This document shows positions 18,060 to 27,446 of a stretch of DNA of 64,000 nucleotides, piece after piece; position 1 is the stretch's first letter; every line of letters starts with the position of its first letter. The stretch comes from Comamonadaceae bacterium. GTDB taxonomy: Bacteria; Pseudomonadota; Gammaproteobacteria; Burkholderiales; Burkholderiaceae_C. Position numbers and translations under genes: made by a program. Location of the stretch: NCBI GenBank assembly GCA_027484575.1, contig JAIXSQ010000004.1, forward strand, positions 1 through 64,000, read 5' to 3'. The notes below the pieces were generated by a model that was given only the letters and a program-made list of their open reading frames with translations, was not told where the DNA came from and searched no databases.

Positions 18060-18612
18060 GGGTCACCTCCTTGAAGGTCTTCAGGTGCATCCGGCCGCCG
18101 CTGTACGCGAAGCCCACCTCATAGGCCTTGGCGTCGTTGGCCGTTTCCAGGCCGTTGACCAGCGTGCGCAGCCGGCCGCGGACGACGACGGTCTGTGTGT
18201 CCTCGCTGGGCACCAGCTGCTGCGGCATGAAGAAGGTGCTGGCGTTGATGCGCTTCAGCCGCGCCGCTTCCAGCTCCTGGCGGGTCTTGAGCTCGCCATG
18301 CTGGTCGGGCTCCACATAGCCGAGCAGGATGTCCTTCTTCCAGTCGATGGAGGCCGGCGTCACGTCCAGCACCAGCCAGGCGATGAAGGCGCCCATCTGC
18401 TCGAGGTACTCGCCGCTGGCCTTGTCGCGCGAGACCCAGAAGGACTTGTTGATGGACGGCGGCACGACGACGGTGCGTACCGTGCCGAGCAGGTTGAGGA
18501 TCACCACCAAGGCCAGCACATGCGCGGCGGCCAGCAGGCCCACGGTGAGCGCCAGGCCGCGGTTGCGGCGGCGCATCTCCTTGATGTCCCCGTTCAGGCG
18601 TTCGAAGTCCAT
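18046..18612 (-). CDS. traE: TraE, VirB8-like inner-membrane protein
   Basis: A 188-residue protein, the same size as F TraE (188). One transmembrane segment lies at about 20-43 (LTVGLLAAAHVLALVVILN) and is followed by a periplasmic VirB8-type domain with KSFWVSRDKASGEYLEQMG. TraE links the inner-membrane complex to the core. The traL-traE-traK-traB order is canonical. Confidence 0.94.
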   Translation of the reverse strand: MDFERLNGDIKEMRRRNRGLALTVGLLAAAHVLALVVILNLLGTVRTVVVPPSINKSFWVSRDKASGEYLEQMGAFIAWLVLDVTPASIDWKKDILLGYVEPDQHGELKTRQELEAARLKRINASTFFMPQQLVPSEDTQTVVVRGRLRTLVNGLETANDAKAYEVGFAYSGGRMHLKTFKEVTHAAP

Positions 18613-18628
18613 GGCGATGACCTTCGAG

Positions 18629-18928
18629 TCAGCCGACCATGCGCCGGATGTGCGACGGCGGCGTGGCGCGCATCGCCGTCAACGGGCTGGTGGGCAGGTG
18701 CCAGTACAGCCAGTGCACCGCAAAGGCCGGGTGCTTGTCGGCCTTGATGCGGGCGATGGCGCGCGAGGTGAGGGCGCCGGCAGCCAGGCACAGCGCGAAG
18801 GAGAACTTCGAGCCGGACATGTAGCCCATGAACAGCCCGAAGAGCAGGGGCGCGGCGATGTCGACGTCCCAGAAGCCGATCTTCCACTGGTCGTCCAGGC
18901 GGCGCGGGATGTAGGTGTCGGCGTGCAT
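18629..18928 (-). CDS. traL: TraL, VirB3-like inner-membrane protein
   Basis: A 99-residue protein with the TraL start pattern YIPRRLDDQWKIGFWD and two closely spaced transmembrane segments (about 24-55). F TraL is 91 residues. It acts with the TraC ATPase in pilus assembly at the inner membrane. AGGAGG stands just before the ATG. Confidence 0.93.
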   Translation of the reverse strand: MHADTYIPRRLDDQWKIGFWDVDIAAPLLFGLFMGYMSGSKFSFALCLAAGALTSRAIARIKADKHPAFAVHWLYWHLPTSPLTAMRATPPSHIRRMVG

Positions 18929-18959
18929 GCGGGCCTCCTGCTCGTCGGCTGCGCGCGCG

Positions 18960-19376
18960 TCAGATCACCGCACCCATGATCGCGCCCGCGATCACGAGGC
19001 CGACCGCGGCAAAGATGGCCAGCCCGACATAGAACAGCACCGGGCCGAAGTTGCGCAGCGCAGCCAGCGAGATCAGCGCGACCACGAAGCCCACGAAGCC
19101 GACCAGGGCCTTGATGCCCGGACCCAGGCTGGCGATCTGCGTCAGCGCCGAGGTGAGCGGGCCGGTGATGCCGGTGAAGGCGACCAGGTCGAGGGCGTAG
19201 CCGGGAAAGGCGACGCACAGGCCGAGCGCCATCGGCACGAAGAGCGAGGCCGGCGACAGCGGGCGCTTCGAGCGGCGGCTGCCGGCGAAGTTGGCCGTAC
19301 CGGGGTCGTCGACGCCGTCGGTTGTGAGGGAGCCCGTGGCACGGGCGGGATGCACAGAGGCGAGAGCGGTGTTCAT
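18960..19376 (-). CDS. traA: TraA, conjugative pilin precursor
   Basis: A 138-residue precursor with a long N-terminal leader (about 60 residues) ending in a hydrophobic stretch and a likely cleavage site after FPGYA. The mature pilin of about 76 residues has two hydrophobic segments (IKALVGFVGFVVALISLAAL and a C-terminal one ending GAIMGAV), as in F pilin. It would be inserted in the inner membrane and polymerised into the pilus. A strong GGAGG precedes the ATG. It is the first gene of the traALEKB run. Confidence 0.88.
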   Translation of the reverse strand: MNTALASVHPARATGSLTTDGVDDPGTANFAGSRRSKRPLSPASLFVPMALGLCVAFPGYALDLVAFTGITGPLTSALTQIASLGPGIKALVGFVGFVVALISLAALRNFGPVLFYVGLAIFAAVGLVIAGAIMGAVI

Positions 19377-19527
19377 GGGATTCCTCCGAAGATTCAGGGC
19401 TGGGAGACGAAGGTGGATGGCGGTGGCGGTCGGGTCGGGTGGGGGTGATCAGCGGGTTGGGGCCAGGGTGCAGGTCAGTGCGGGTAGGGTCAGGTGGGTA
19501 GATGAGGTTCGGGCAACTGCAGGCGCA

Positions 19528-20298
19528 CTACAGGTCGGTGGGAACACGCTCGAAGGCGATCTCGACCCGCCGGTTGCGCGCACGGCCTTCCGGGGTGTCG
19601 TTCTCCGTGGCGTAGCAGCAGACGCCGCGTCCATCGACATTCACCGCCGCGCCAGCCAGGTGCGGGTGGCGCGCCCGCAGGTACTGCGCGACCGCTGCCG
19701 CGCGCTGGCGGGCCAACAGGTCGTTGGCAGCCGGAGGTCCGACGTTGTCGGTGCGGCCCTGGATGTCGATGCGCCGGATACCGACGCCCGAGGCCGCGGC
19801 ATCGATCGAGGCGCGGGCGGCGGCCGTGAGCATTGCGCTGCCGAACGGAAAGCTCACGACGATCTCGGACACCAGCGGTTCGCCCGCGTCCTCGGGCCCG
19901 ATCGCGGTTCGCTGCGCTGGGGGCAGCGGTGCTTGGGGTCCGGCGATCACCAAGGTCTCACCGGGGCTCAGCGACTGTGCAATGACCGCATCCGAGCCCG
20001 GGGTGGAGTCAGCTCGCGCTTCAGCCGCTGCTGCACGCGGCGGATCGACGGCGAGCGTTTTCGGCGTGACGACGGGGCAGGCGGGCAGCGCGCACGTGGC
20101 GAACCGAGCCTGGCGGCCGTGGTCCAGCTGAGCGATAGCCAGCCCATCTGCGGCGCGCCCCGAAGTGGCGGACGGTTGAGCGGCCTCTGGCGGTGAAGGA
20201 AGGGCGCCAGTTCGGGGTGCGCTGCACGACGACGCGGCGCCAACGACCGTCACTGCCAGCACAGGCACGGCCAAGAGCCGAAGCGGATGTCGCGTCAT
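19528..20298 (-). CDS. OmpA-family outer-membrane or lipoprotein
   Basis: A 256-residue protein with an N-terminal export signal ([17 protein letters not shown]; the cysteine could be a lipid anchor, though the lipobox is weak) and a C-terminal OmpA peptidoglycan-binding domain of about 100 residues, with the pattern [17 protein letters not shown] and ARNRRVEI. It would tie the conjugation apparatus to the cell wall. The start overlaps the transglycosylase stop (ATGA), so the two are coupled. Confidence 0.82.
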   Translation of the reverse strand: MTRHPLRLLAVPVLAVTVVGAASSCSAPRTGALPSPPEAAQPSATSGRAADGLAIAQLDHGRQARFATCALPACPVVTPKTLAVDPPRAAAAEARADSTPGSDAVIAQSLSPGETLVIAGPQAPLPPAQRTAIGPEDAGEPLVSEIVVSFPFGSAMLTAAARASIDAAASGVGIRRIDIQGRTDNVGPPAANDLLARQRAAAVAQYLRARHPHLAGAAVNVDGRGVCCYATENDTPEGRARNRRVEIAFERVPTDL

Positions 20299-20888
20299 TG
20301 CGCCACCCTCGCCGCCAGGAGGATGGGCGCCAGTTGCGCCGCGTGCACAGGTCGCTGCGGGCTCGCCGCGACGGTACGGGAAGCCTCGCCGCCGGCGGAA
20401 GGCAGCCGGCGGTAGACCTTCCAGGCGTAGCTGGCACGCGCCGCCGTACAGGCCTCGCCCTTGAGCTGGCTGCAGGCGGCGTTGTAGGCGCCGACGGCGT
20501 TCCAGGAGGCACCGTGCCGAGCGAACGCGTCGGCCAGCAGCCACGCGCCGACGTGGATGTTCGTGCAAGGGTCGTAGAGCTGTGCCTCGCTGATGCCATG
20601 CCGCGCCAGCTTGGGAAGGTGGGAGCTGTTGATCTGCATGAGCCCGATGTCGTAGGAGCCCGTGCGCTGCAGATGCGATCGGTTGACGGCGCGTGGGTCG
20701 AGGTTGGACTCGACACGCGCCATCGCGACCAGCAGGTGGGGCGACAGCCCATAGCGCTGCGCCGCCTGCTCCCAGCAGGCCTGGGCCTGCAACGGCGCCC
20801 AGCCGGTGGCGAGCGCTGCCAGCAGCCAGGGTCCTGGCATCGGCCTGGTCAACGACTTGCGCGCGGAGAACAACAGCGGCACCTGCAT
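20295..20888 (-). CDS. Lytic transglycosylase of the transfer system (VirB1-like)
   Basis: A 197-residue exported enzyme of the Slt/VirB1 family. The catalytic glutamate is in [28 protein letters not shown] and [11 protein letters not shown] are the other family motifs. It cleaves peptidoglycan so that the secretion apparatus can pass the wall. I place the start at the ATG at 20888, since the upstream part of the long frame is unlike a signal peptide; an ATG at 20843 is possible. Confidence 0.88.
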   Translation of the reverse strand: MQVPLLFSARKSLTRPMPGPWLLAALATGWAPLQAQACWEQAAQRYGLSPHLLVAMARVESNLDPRAVNRSHLQRTGSYDIGLMQINSSHLPKLARHGISEAQLYDPCTNIHVGAWLLADAFARHGASWNAVGAYNAACSQLKGEACTAARASYAWKVYRRLPSAGGEASRTVAASPQRPVHAAQLAPILLAARVAQ

Positions 20889-21099
20889 GGATCGACCCGT
20901 GACGTCTTGGTGGACAAGGCGACGACGTTCCTGTCGGCCAGGCGTGGCCGAGTGCGGGACGTCGAGCGACGGGTGCGGACCGGCGAACCGGTCAGGGTCG
21001 GAAGCGGGTGTGGAGCGGGTATTGAGCGGGTCTACGGGCAGGTGACCTGCGGCGCATGTGGGACGAAGCCCCAGCACCACCGCGTCGTCACCTCTCGCC

Positions 21100-21615
21100 T
21101 CATCCGGGGCGGGGCGGGCGCCCGCGCGCGGCTCGGTCTGCCATGTTCAGCCGGGCCTGGCGCAGCACCAGCGTGTCGGCGCCCTCGTGCTGGCGGCACA
21201 GGGCCACGCAGGCCGTGGTCAGCTGGTCGAGCTGAAACTTGGGGTTGGGGTGGCGGTTGGCCGGCGAGCGCTGCACGGCCAGCAGCAGCTCGTACTGCGG
21301 GCGCCACATCGACTCGCGGCGTCTGGGCGTCAGCGGCGGGCGCAGCACCAGCTGCGTGCCCAGGAAGTCGAAGATCCGCGCCGGCGCGTCATCGTGCAGG
21401 AAGACCAGCGACACGCAGGCGCTGATGAGGTCCGGGAAGCGGAAGGTCGGCGACACGTTGCCCTCGCTGCGCAGTACCGTGAACAGCCAGTCGTGCTCCT
21501 CGAGCCAGAGCCGGGTCTCGATGGTCTCCGGGTGTTCGCTGTCGTTGGTGCCGGAGCCGGCCTGGCCAGGCTGGATGGCGACGTCGCAGCGGGCAGCGGG
21601 CAATGCAGAGTACAT
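21100..21615 (-). CDS. Unknown protein at the head of the transfer operon
   Basis: A 171-residue soluble protein with no signal peptide. Recognisable features are a tryptophan/acidic patch ([15 protein letters not shown]) and a C-terminal helical part ([27 protein letters not shown]). I do not recognise the family. It starts at the ATG at 21615; the upstream frame is implausible. Being first in the minus-strand run and cytoplasmic, it could be regulatory or an accessory transfer factor (inference). Confidence 0.6.
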   Translation of the reverse strand: MYSALPAARCDVAIQPGQAGSGTNDSEHPETIETRLWLEEHDWLFTVLRSEGNVSPTFRFPDLISACVSLVFLHDDAPARIFDFLGTQLVLRPPLTPRRRESMWRPQYELLLAVQRSPANRHPNPKFQLDQLTTACVALCRQHEGADTLVLRQARLNMADRAARGRPPRPG

Positions 21616-21966
21616 GGCGCGGTCCTCATTCGGTGGCTTCAGGATCTGAAGGCCGTGCTCTGTCGAGCGCGTGACCGAAAGGGTAGGAGCCGGCCGCTGC
21701 CGCGGCGCCGCGGAATGGCGCGTTTGCGAGGGGGGTTTCGACACTTGGCCGACCTAGACATCGTCGAAAGGACGCCAGCCTCATCTTCCGGAAGATCGAC
21801 TTACGCGGACTGAAATGGCCTGCAGCCTTCGATGGGCCGGTAGAACGTCTGCTTACTAGCGGTGCAGAGCGCAAGTGAGTGACTCGTCGAAGTCCCATGC
21901 AACCCTGCTAGGCCGCTTTGTAAAGCGATGTACTATACGTCCTCAGCGAAGCATGTAGGAGCAAAA
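21616..21966. other. Divergent intergenic region at the left border of the cargo island
   Basis: A 351-bp stretch between the last minus-strand transfer gene and the plus-strand ribbon-helix-helix gene. No gene is supported. Base composition falls towards A and T in its right half, and the operator-like palindrome at 21914-21927 is here. It must hold promoters for both directions. Confidence 0.5.
21914..21939 (+). promoter_or_regulatory. Operator-like palindrome and -10 box before the ribbon-helix-helix gene
   Basis: CGCTTT (21914-21919) and AAAGCG (21922-21927) form a perfect inverted repeat with a 2-bp centre. Just after it, TACTAT (21931-21936) resembles a -10 box and lies inside the small palindrome GTACTATAC. 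The arrangement suggests that the ribbon-helix-helix protein represses its own promoter and perhaps the whole island (inference). Confidence 0.4.
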
Positions 21967-22161
21967 ATGGACTGCAAGCGGATACCAGTCAGCTTTCGGG
22001 TGACACCGCAGTTCAAACGAGCACTTGAATTGGCGGCAGAACGCGAGCAGCGATCGCAGACCAATCTCGTTGAGAAGCTCCTCTTCGACTTCTGCAAGAA
22101 GTCAGGCATCGAAGTCGATTCGGCACTAGCGCGTGCCACGAAACGGCGAGCGAAAGCTTAG
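21967..22161 (+). CDS. Ribbon-helix-helix (CopG/Arc-like) protein
   Basis: A 64-residue protein. The sequence KRIPVSFRVTPQFKRALELA followed by a second helix SQTNLVEKLLFDFCKK fits a ribbon-helix-helix fold: a beta strand (IPVSFRV) and two helices. A basic tail (TKRRAKA) follows. The ATG at 21967 has AGGAG before it. It is the first gene of the cargo island and a likely autoregulator of it; an antitoxin role without a visible toxin partner is less likely. Confidence 0.65.
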   Translation: MDCKRIPVSFRVTPQFKRALELAAEREQRSQTNLVEKLLFDFCKKSGIEVDSALARATKRRAKA

Positions 22162-22303
22162 GTGTTGGAACGGCAACGTAAGCCGCTCGGTCCTAGACGG
22201 CATACCGTATGCGCTTGTTTGTCGACCATCTGCATATGGTTGCGGATGGCCGCAACGCTTCGATAGCCGCGTCGGCAAGCAGACTGAATCAGAGAAGAAG
22301 AAC

Positions 22304-25300
22304 TTGGAATTCACCGTAACGTCGCCAGGGAAGCTGGGGGTAGCTGAAAAGTCGCAACCGACTCCTTCAGGCGAAGATTGGCGCCTGTTCAATCCGAGCA
22401 TCGGCGATGACGGGTCGACCTACGCCATGATTCGCAGCTTGGCTAAGTTGCCTCGAGACGAGGCCGTGGCCAGGCTGTCAGTGTTCTCGCAAGAGAACAG
22501 TGGGCAGACGCTGCACGCCCTCAAGGCCCGCGTGGCCGCATCATTGATCCGCGACTTGCTCAACATGGGCTGGGATGTTCACGCCACGCCCCACCATGTC
22601 TACGTCCGCCCCCCAAGACCTCTGGATCCAGTCCAACGCAAGGCGCTCACTCGGCAACAATTGCTCTTTGGACGGGACGACCAACTGCGCGAGGACTCGA
22701 ACCGCCGTTTCCTGTACGGCGTAGAGCGGCCGTCAAAGTACTCATCGTGCAAGCCGATGACCGAACTCATCGCGGACGGTCGTCGCCTTGCGGAACAACT
22801 GCGGCCGATCGCCGCTGTCCCACGGCCCTTGCGCGCCGCGATGCTCGAACGCGTTTGTCAGCCATACCTTCAACTAGTCAGTGAAGAGCGCGACGAGTTT
22901 ACGAACCAACGCTTGATTGACATCTGGCGCTACTTTCGGCACAGCTGGAGCACGCGCTACCGATCGACGCCTGGGCGCAATCTCTTCTATCTCGTGCGGG
23001 ACGGTGCGCAGCCGAACCACCCGGTGATGGGTATCGCGGCACTGGGCAATACGGTCATGCAACTGACCCCTCGCGACACGGAACTCGGTTGGACGTTGGG
23101 TGGTCTTCTTGATGTGTGCGCGCGCGGCGAGGTTACCGAAGCGGAACTGCTGCGCGCATTCAGGTGCCGACTCGAGGAGGACTTTGAGCAGATCTACAGG
23201 GACGATCTACCGGTCGATCGACGCATTGATCACTGCGTGGACGATGAAACGTTGAGCCGCTTGGCTGTCATTGAGCAAGACGCTAGCCGGGACCGCGAAG
23301 AGGCACTCAAGGGCGACGACGACGCGGTCGCGAGGAAGTACGAGGACCTCACGCCGGAGCGACTCCTTCAACTCACAAAGATTCCCCTGTACCGGGCGAA
23401 GCGGGCGCGCGCCGCTCGGGAGATTCTGCGCGCATACCGCACCATTGCCACTTGGCACTCTTCCTTGTCCGATCTCGCCGCCACCGATCACGGCTCCTGG
23501 GCCCTGAACACGGTTCTGAAGCAATTGAAGAAGCGGTACTCGGCGACGAGCATGATGGAACTCACCGTGTGTGGCGCTGTCGCGCCATACAGCCATCTGC
23601 TCGGCGGCAAGTTGGTCTGCCTCATGATGGCCAGTCCACGCGTGGTCAATGACTACACCGAGCGCTACGGTGGAATGGTCAGTGTGATTGCCAGTCAGAT
23701 GGCGGGACGACCGATCAGCAAAGAGCCGCACTTGGCGTTCCTCGGCACGACAAGTCTCTATACGGATCACTCCTCCCAATACAACCGTGTGAAGTTGCCG
23801 GCGAGAACGGTTGCGGGGCAGCAGGCAACGATCGAGTACCGCCAGATTGGCCGGACGGAAGGCTTCGGTTCGCCCAACCTGTCCGTCGAAACCGAGCAAG
23901 GGCTGGCCGAAATTGCGGAGGTCGCAAGTGGTTTTCGCAATGTCAACTTTGTCTTTGGTGAAGGACAGAGTCCGAAGTTGCGGTTGTTGCGTGAGGGCTT
24001 CGCCGGGCTGGGCCTCAACCAGACCAACCTGCTGCAGCACGGTTCGCCGCGCATCATTTACGGCGTGCAGTTGGTGAGCAATCTGACCCGGGTCCTGCTG
24101 GGCGTCGATGATCAACCTGCGTACGCGATCGACCCAACTTCAGCGGATGCGGAGCGCGAGATCGCTCGTCACTGGGTGACTCGATGGCTCGCATCGCGCC
24201 TGGACCATAAGCCGGCGCTGGACGCCGTTGCATCCTCCTCTCCGCTCTCGGAGAGGGTGTCCCGATTGATACCTGTACGGCCGATTGAGGCCGGAGCGCA
24301 ACGATCTGTGCTGCCCAGAAGGACGACCGGAGTGGGGAACGATATGCAAAGTGACATGCAGGAAGATGAGCGACTTCAGTTCATCCGGCTTCTCTACCGT
24401 AACGAGAGCGGCATCAGCGATCACGTGAGTCCGGCACGGCTCAAAGAACTCAACATCAAGACCAATCTGGACAACGTGGTGCGCAAGGCGGTGCGCAACG
24501 GTGCGTCCGTAGTGGTGACTGGCAACGCGGGCGACGGCAAAACCCATGCGATCTCGCTGATGCGCAAGGAATTGAAGGACGCCGAGGTCATCACCGATGC
24601 GAGCGAGATGACATCGCTGGACATCGTCACTCAATGGCAGCAGGCGCGAGAGGCGGGAAAACCTTTCTGCATTGCGATCAACGAGGGGCCGCTCGTGGAC
24701 TTGGTCCGCGCTCATCGCAAGACGCACCCTTGGTTGGAAGAGATTCGGTCACAGTTGCTGCGCCTTGTGCGATACCGCCCGCTCGAAGCAGATCAGGCAG
24801 ATGATGCCGAGAACTGGAAGTCCCAGATCGGCGAGACGGTGATTCTCGACCTGAGTCATCGTCGAGTGCTTTCGCACGAACTCACCGCATCAATCGTTGA
24901 CAAGCTTACAGACGACCAGTGGTATCAGGGGTGCATGGCATGCCCCGCCAGACCGAACTGCGCGGTGACCTACAACCGCGGGATGCTGAGGTCGCCGGGG
25001 CCACGCGAGCGAATGATCCGACTGCTGACCACAGTAGGCAAGACGGGCGCAAAGGTGACCTTCCGCGAGGCGCTCGCGTTCGTTTCGTACACCTTGTTCG
25101 CAGGCAAGACATGCGCAGAATTGAAGGAACTGGGAACAAGCGAGGAAGCGCGGTACTACTGGAATGCCTTTGAAGGTGAGGGGACGATCTTCGACCTGCT
25201 GTCACGTGGAATAGACCCCATGAAGCAGACGAACGCCCAAATCGACGAACAGTTGTGGCGCGGAATCTTCGAACCGGAAGCATTCGTCGGAAATGAACTG

Positions 25301-25963
25301 GCGCCAGCCTTGCAGCGCAACCTCGACGAGGTTGGCGAAAGGGAGCAACGCAACATGTCCGACGCGTTCACGGCGTTGAAGCGGCGTTGGTACTTCGAGC
25401 ACCGAGATGGCCAACTGGTGGACTTCTCGGAGGCCAATTCGCTCTTCAAGGACTTGCAGGATACCTCCAGTCCGATGGCTATTCGCCTGAGCAAACTCAT
25501 CACGCTGATCAACCATTGGTGGAACCGGGGCGGTGAGGCGAAGGGTGACGCGCTTCGGCTTTGGACCAAACTCTCGTATCACCCCCGTTCGCGGAGCCAG
25601 GCGATGGTGTCCGGGCTCATGGTGAACCGGAACCGGTTGCGCCTTTACAAGCCTGAGTTGTCGGCGGTTCTGCGCAATGCCTTTGGCGAACAGCCCGTCG
25701 GGCATCTGCTGCTTGCGTCCGTGGATGGCCCGAGATTTGGGCTGGTAGTCGATCCTGAACTGTTGGCGGGCCTGCTCCACGGGTCCATCTCGGACGGCCA
25801 GAGCGAGATCAGCCGACGCCTTGGACAGTTCAACGACACGTTGAACAAGCATGGCGACAAGAGTTCCGACGTCCGCACCATCGACGTTGTCGATCCTCAG
25901 AGTGAACTGCGCACGACGGTCGTGGTGGACCTTGTCAACAAGCGTTACGACTCGGCGAACTAA
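22304..25963 (+). CDS. DruA (DUF4338) domain fused to a DptF-like P-loop ATPase
   Basis: About 1219 residues from a TTG at 22304 (AGAGAAGAAG upstream); the true start is uncertain, and an ATG at 22427 or an upstream codon is possible. The first 700 residues are a DruA-type DUF4338 protein: GAVAPYSHLLGGKLVCLM near 420-437, TTSLYTDHSSQYNR near 480-495 and FGEGQSPKLRLLREG near 550. After a linker (about 700-730) comes a P-loop ATPase with Walker A GNAGDGKTH at about 740-748 and a cysteine cluster CMACPARPNC near 876-885, which recalls DptF of phosphorothioation-dependent restriction. DruA belongs to the Druantia antiphage system, where its activity is not settled. The fusion is one uninterrupted frame. 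Composition is AT-richer than the tra genes. Confidence 0.75.
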   Translation: MEFTVTSPGKLGVAEKSQPTPSGEDWRLFNPSIGDDGSTYAMIRSLAKLPRDEAVARLSVFSQENSGQTLHALKARVAASLIRDLLNMGWDVHATPHHVYVRPPRPLDPVQRKALTRQQLLFGRDDQLREDSNRRFLYGVERPSKYSSCKPMTELIADGRRLAEQLRPIAAVPRPLRAAMLERVCQPYLQLVSEERDEFTNQRLIDIWRYFRHSWSTRYRSTPGRNLFYLVRDGAQPNHPVMGIAALGNTVMQLTPRDTELGWTLGGLLDVCARGEVTEAELLRAFRCRLEEDFEQIYRDDLPVDRRIDHCVDDETLSRLAVIEQDASRDREEALKGDDDAVARKYEDLTPERLLQLTKIPLYRAKRARAAREILRAYRTIATWHSSLSDLAATDHGSWALNTVLKQLKKRYSATSMMELTVCGAVAPYSHLLGGKLVCLMMASPRVVNDYTERYGGMVSVIASQMAGRPISKEPHLAFLGTTSLYTDHSSQYNRVKLPARTVAGQQATIEYRQIGRTEGFGSPNLSVETEQGLAEIAEVASGFRNVNFVFGEGQSPKLRLLREGFAGLGLNQTNLLQHGSPRIIYGVQLVSNLTRVLLGVDDQPAYAIDPTSADAEREIARHWVTRWLASRLDHKPALDAVASSSPLSERVSRLIPVRPIEAGAQRSVLPRRTTGVGNDMQSDMQEDERLQFIRLLYRNESGISDHVSPARLKELNIKTNLDNVVRKAVRNGASVVVTGNAGDGKTHAISLMRKELKDAEVITDASEMTSLDIVTQWQQAREAGKPFCIAINEGPLVDLVRAHRKTHPWLEEIRSQLLRLVRYRPLEADQADDAENWKSQIGETVILDLSHRRVLSHELTASIVDKLTDDQWYQGCMACPARPNCAVTYNRGMLRSPGPRERMIRLLTTVGKTGAKVTFREALAFVSYTLFAGKTCAELKELGTSEEARYYWNAFEGEGTIFDLLSRGIDPMKQTNAQIDEQLWRGIFEPEAFVGNELAPALQRNLDEVGEREQRNMSDAFTALKRRWYFEHRDGQLVDFSEANSLFKDLQDTSSPMAIRLSKLITLINHWWNRGGEAKGDALRLWTKLSYHPRSRSQAMVSGLMVNRNRLRLYKPELSAVLRNAFGEQPVGHLLLASVDGPRFGLVVDPELLAGLLHGSISDGQSEISRRLGQFNDTLNKHGDKSSDVRTIDVVDPQSELRTTVVVDLVNKRYDSAN

Positions 25964-25967
25964 GACC

Positions 25968-27446
25968 ATGAGCAAACAACTTCGTAAGGCGCTCACCGAA
26001 GAACTGCAGAAGCGGCACGGCTACAAGGTCATGGAGACCAAGATCAAGCCGGTTCACATTGCCAACGCACTGATGAGGAGTGAACACCGCGTGGTCGGTC
26101 GCATGTCGGTCCTTCAGCAGTTGTTCGAAGGGACACTGGCGCGAAACAGCCTCGACAAGCGCGTCGCCGCGGTGCGATCGATGATCGACAGCCAGCGTGA
26201 TCGATGGGGTGCGCTGGGACAAGCGGCGGACCTGAGAACATCGCCGTTGATGACTAAGGTCTTGCCGCTCATCCGGACGTTGCTGGGCGCCGACGGAGCG
26301 GCTTTCGGTACATCGCCAGAGTTTTCATCGTTCTCATCGCCCACGGCGCTGACCGTGACGGGTGATCCCTCGGACGACGGAGCCGGTGCGTTCATCCACA
26401 TGCTCTGGGGTGGGCATACGGGAGCGAGGTTGCCAATCCTCGACCTTCTCGCCGACCTTAGTTCGCCGACCAAGGATCCTGCCCAGATGGATGATCTATC
26501 GGCGTTGCTCGCGCCACTTGTTGACAAGACCCGGCCGCGCGCCGCAGTTCCGATGAACGAGGAGGGCATCAAGTACTCAGTGGTCGAACTGCGGCTGCGA
26601 GATGCTGCGAACTGCCTCTGTGCATACGAAAAGGAACTCCAGCCGAACCCCATTTCGAGTCTTCAGCGCATCGTGCTCTTGGCTGCGTTGTCGTTGTTCG
26701 CCCATGCGGCGACCCGCGCGCATGAGCGCGCCGGCGCCCGCGAACGGATCCTGTTGCTGGACGCCTCCAATGACCAGAATTCGCCGATCGCCCAAGGAAG
26801 CACGCGCTGTGTTGCGCACCTACTCGGAGATGCCAGCAGCTACATGGCGTCGGTTGTGAATGATCTGCTCACTGCGCAGGCGCTGAATTGGCCCGAGATG
26901 CCGCTCGCAGCCCTGAACCGGTTGCTCGAAAACGCCGGCTTGCCGCCGCTGGAACCTGGCAACGCACTTGCGAGGCGAATCGACGAAATTGCCAATGACG
27001 TCGAGGATCCCGAAGAGGTGAGACATGAGGTTGCTGATGAACTGATCCGGCAAGCCGAAGGATCGCAACGACGCGGTCTTGATGGTTACCTCCGAATGCT
27101 CGGCATTCGCTCAGGCTATCTGTATCCCATCCAGAAGAATCCACACAAGCGACTCAACCCAGCTGACCGGACGCTGGAGGTGCTGGTCGCATCGACAATC
27201 GACGTGACTACGCCGCCGGTCGAGTATCGCGACTTCCTCGACCACTTGCGGCAGCGGTGGGGGATCGTAGTCGGCGGTCGCGTCGAGGATGCTTCCGAAC
27301 TGTCCCAAGTCGGCGTCCCGGTCCCTCCGCGGGCATTGAGCGAGAACAGTGACCGGTTTTTGACCCGGCTTGAGTCGCTTGGGCTCGCTCGGCGATTGGC
27401 AGATAGCGTTGCGGTTGTCGGCCTGCTGGAGGCGATCCATGAGTGA
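25968..27446 (+). CDS. DptG-like component of the cargo defence system
   Basis: A 492-residue protein with no signal peptide or membrane segment. Landmarks are an N-terminal helical region (KALTEELQKRHGYKVMETK) and a C-terminal domain with GLDGYLRMLGIRSGYLYPIQ and LEVLVASTIDV. Size, position between the DptF-like and DptH-like genes and this C-terminal pattern suggest a DptG equivalent, but I recognise it mainly by context. The ATG at 25968 is 4 nt after the previous stop; its 3' end overlaps the next gene by 8 nt. It probably bridges the two ATPases (inference). Confidence 0.6.
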   Translation: MSKQLRKALTEELQKRHGYKVMETKIKPVHIANALMRSEHRVVGRMSVLQQLFEGTLARNSLDKRVAAVRSMIDSQRDRWGALGQAADLRTSPLMTKVLPLIRTLLGADGAAFGTSPEFSSFSSPTALTVTGDPSDDGAGAFIHMLWGGHTGARLPILDLLADLSSPTKDPAQMDDLSALLAPLVDKTRPRAAVPMNEEGIKYSVVELRLRDAANCLCAYEKELQPNPISSLQRIVLLAALSLFAHAATRAHERAGARERILLLDASNDQNSPIAQGSTRCVAHLLGDASSYMASVVNDLLTAQALNWPEMPLAALNRLLENAGLPPLEPGNALARRIDEIANDVEDPEEVRHEVADELIRQAEGSQRRGLDGYLRMLGIRSGYLYPIQKNPHKRLNPADRTLEVLVASTIDVTTPPVEYRDFLDHLRQRWGIVVGGRVEDASELSQVGVPVPPRALSENSDRFLTRLESLGLARRLADSVAVVGLLEAIHE

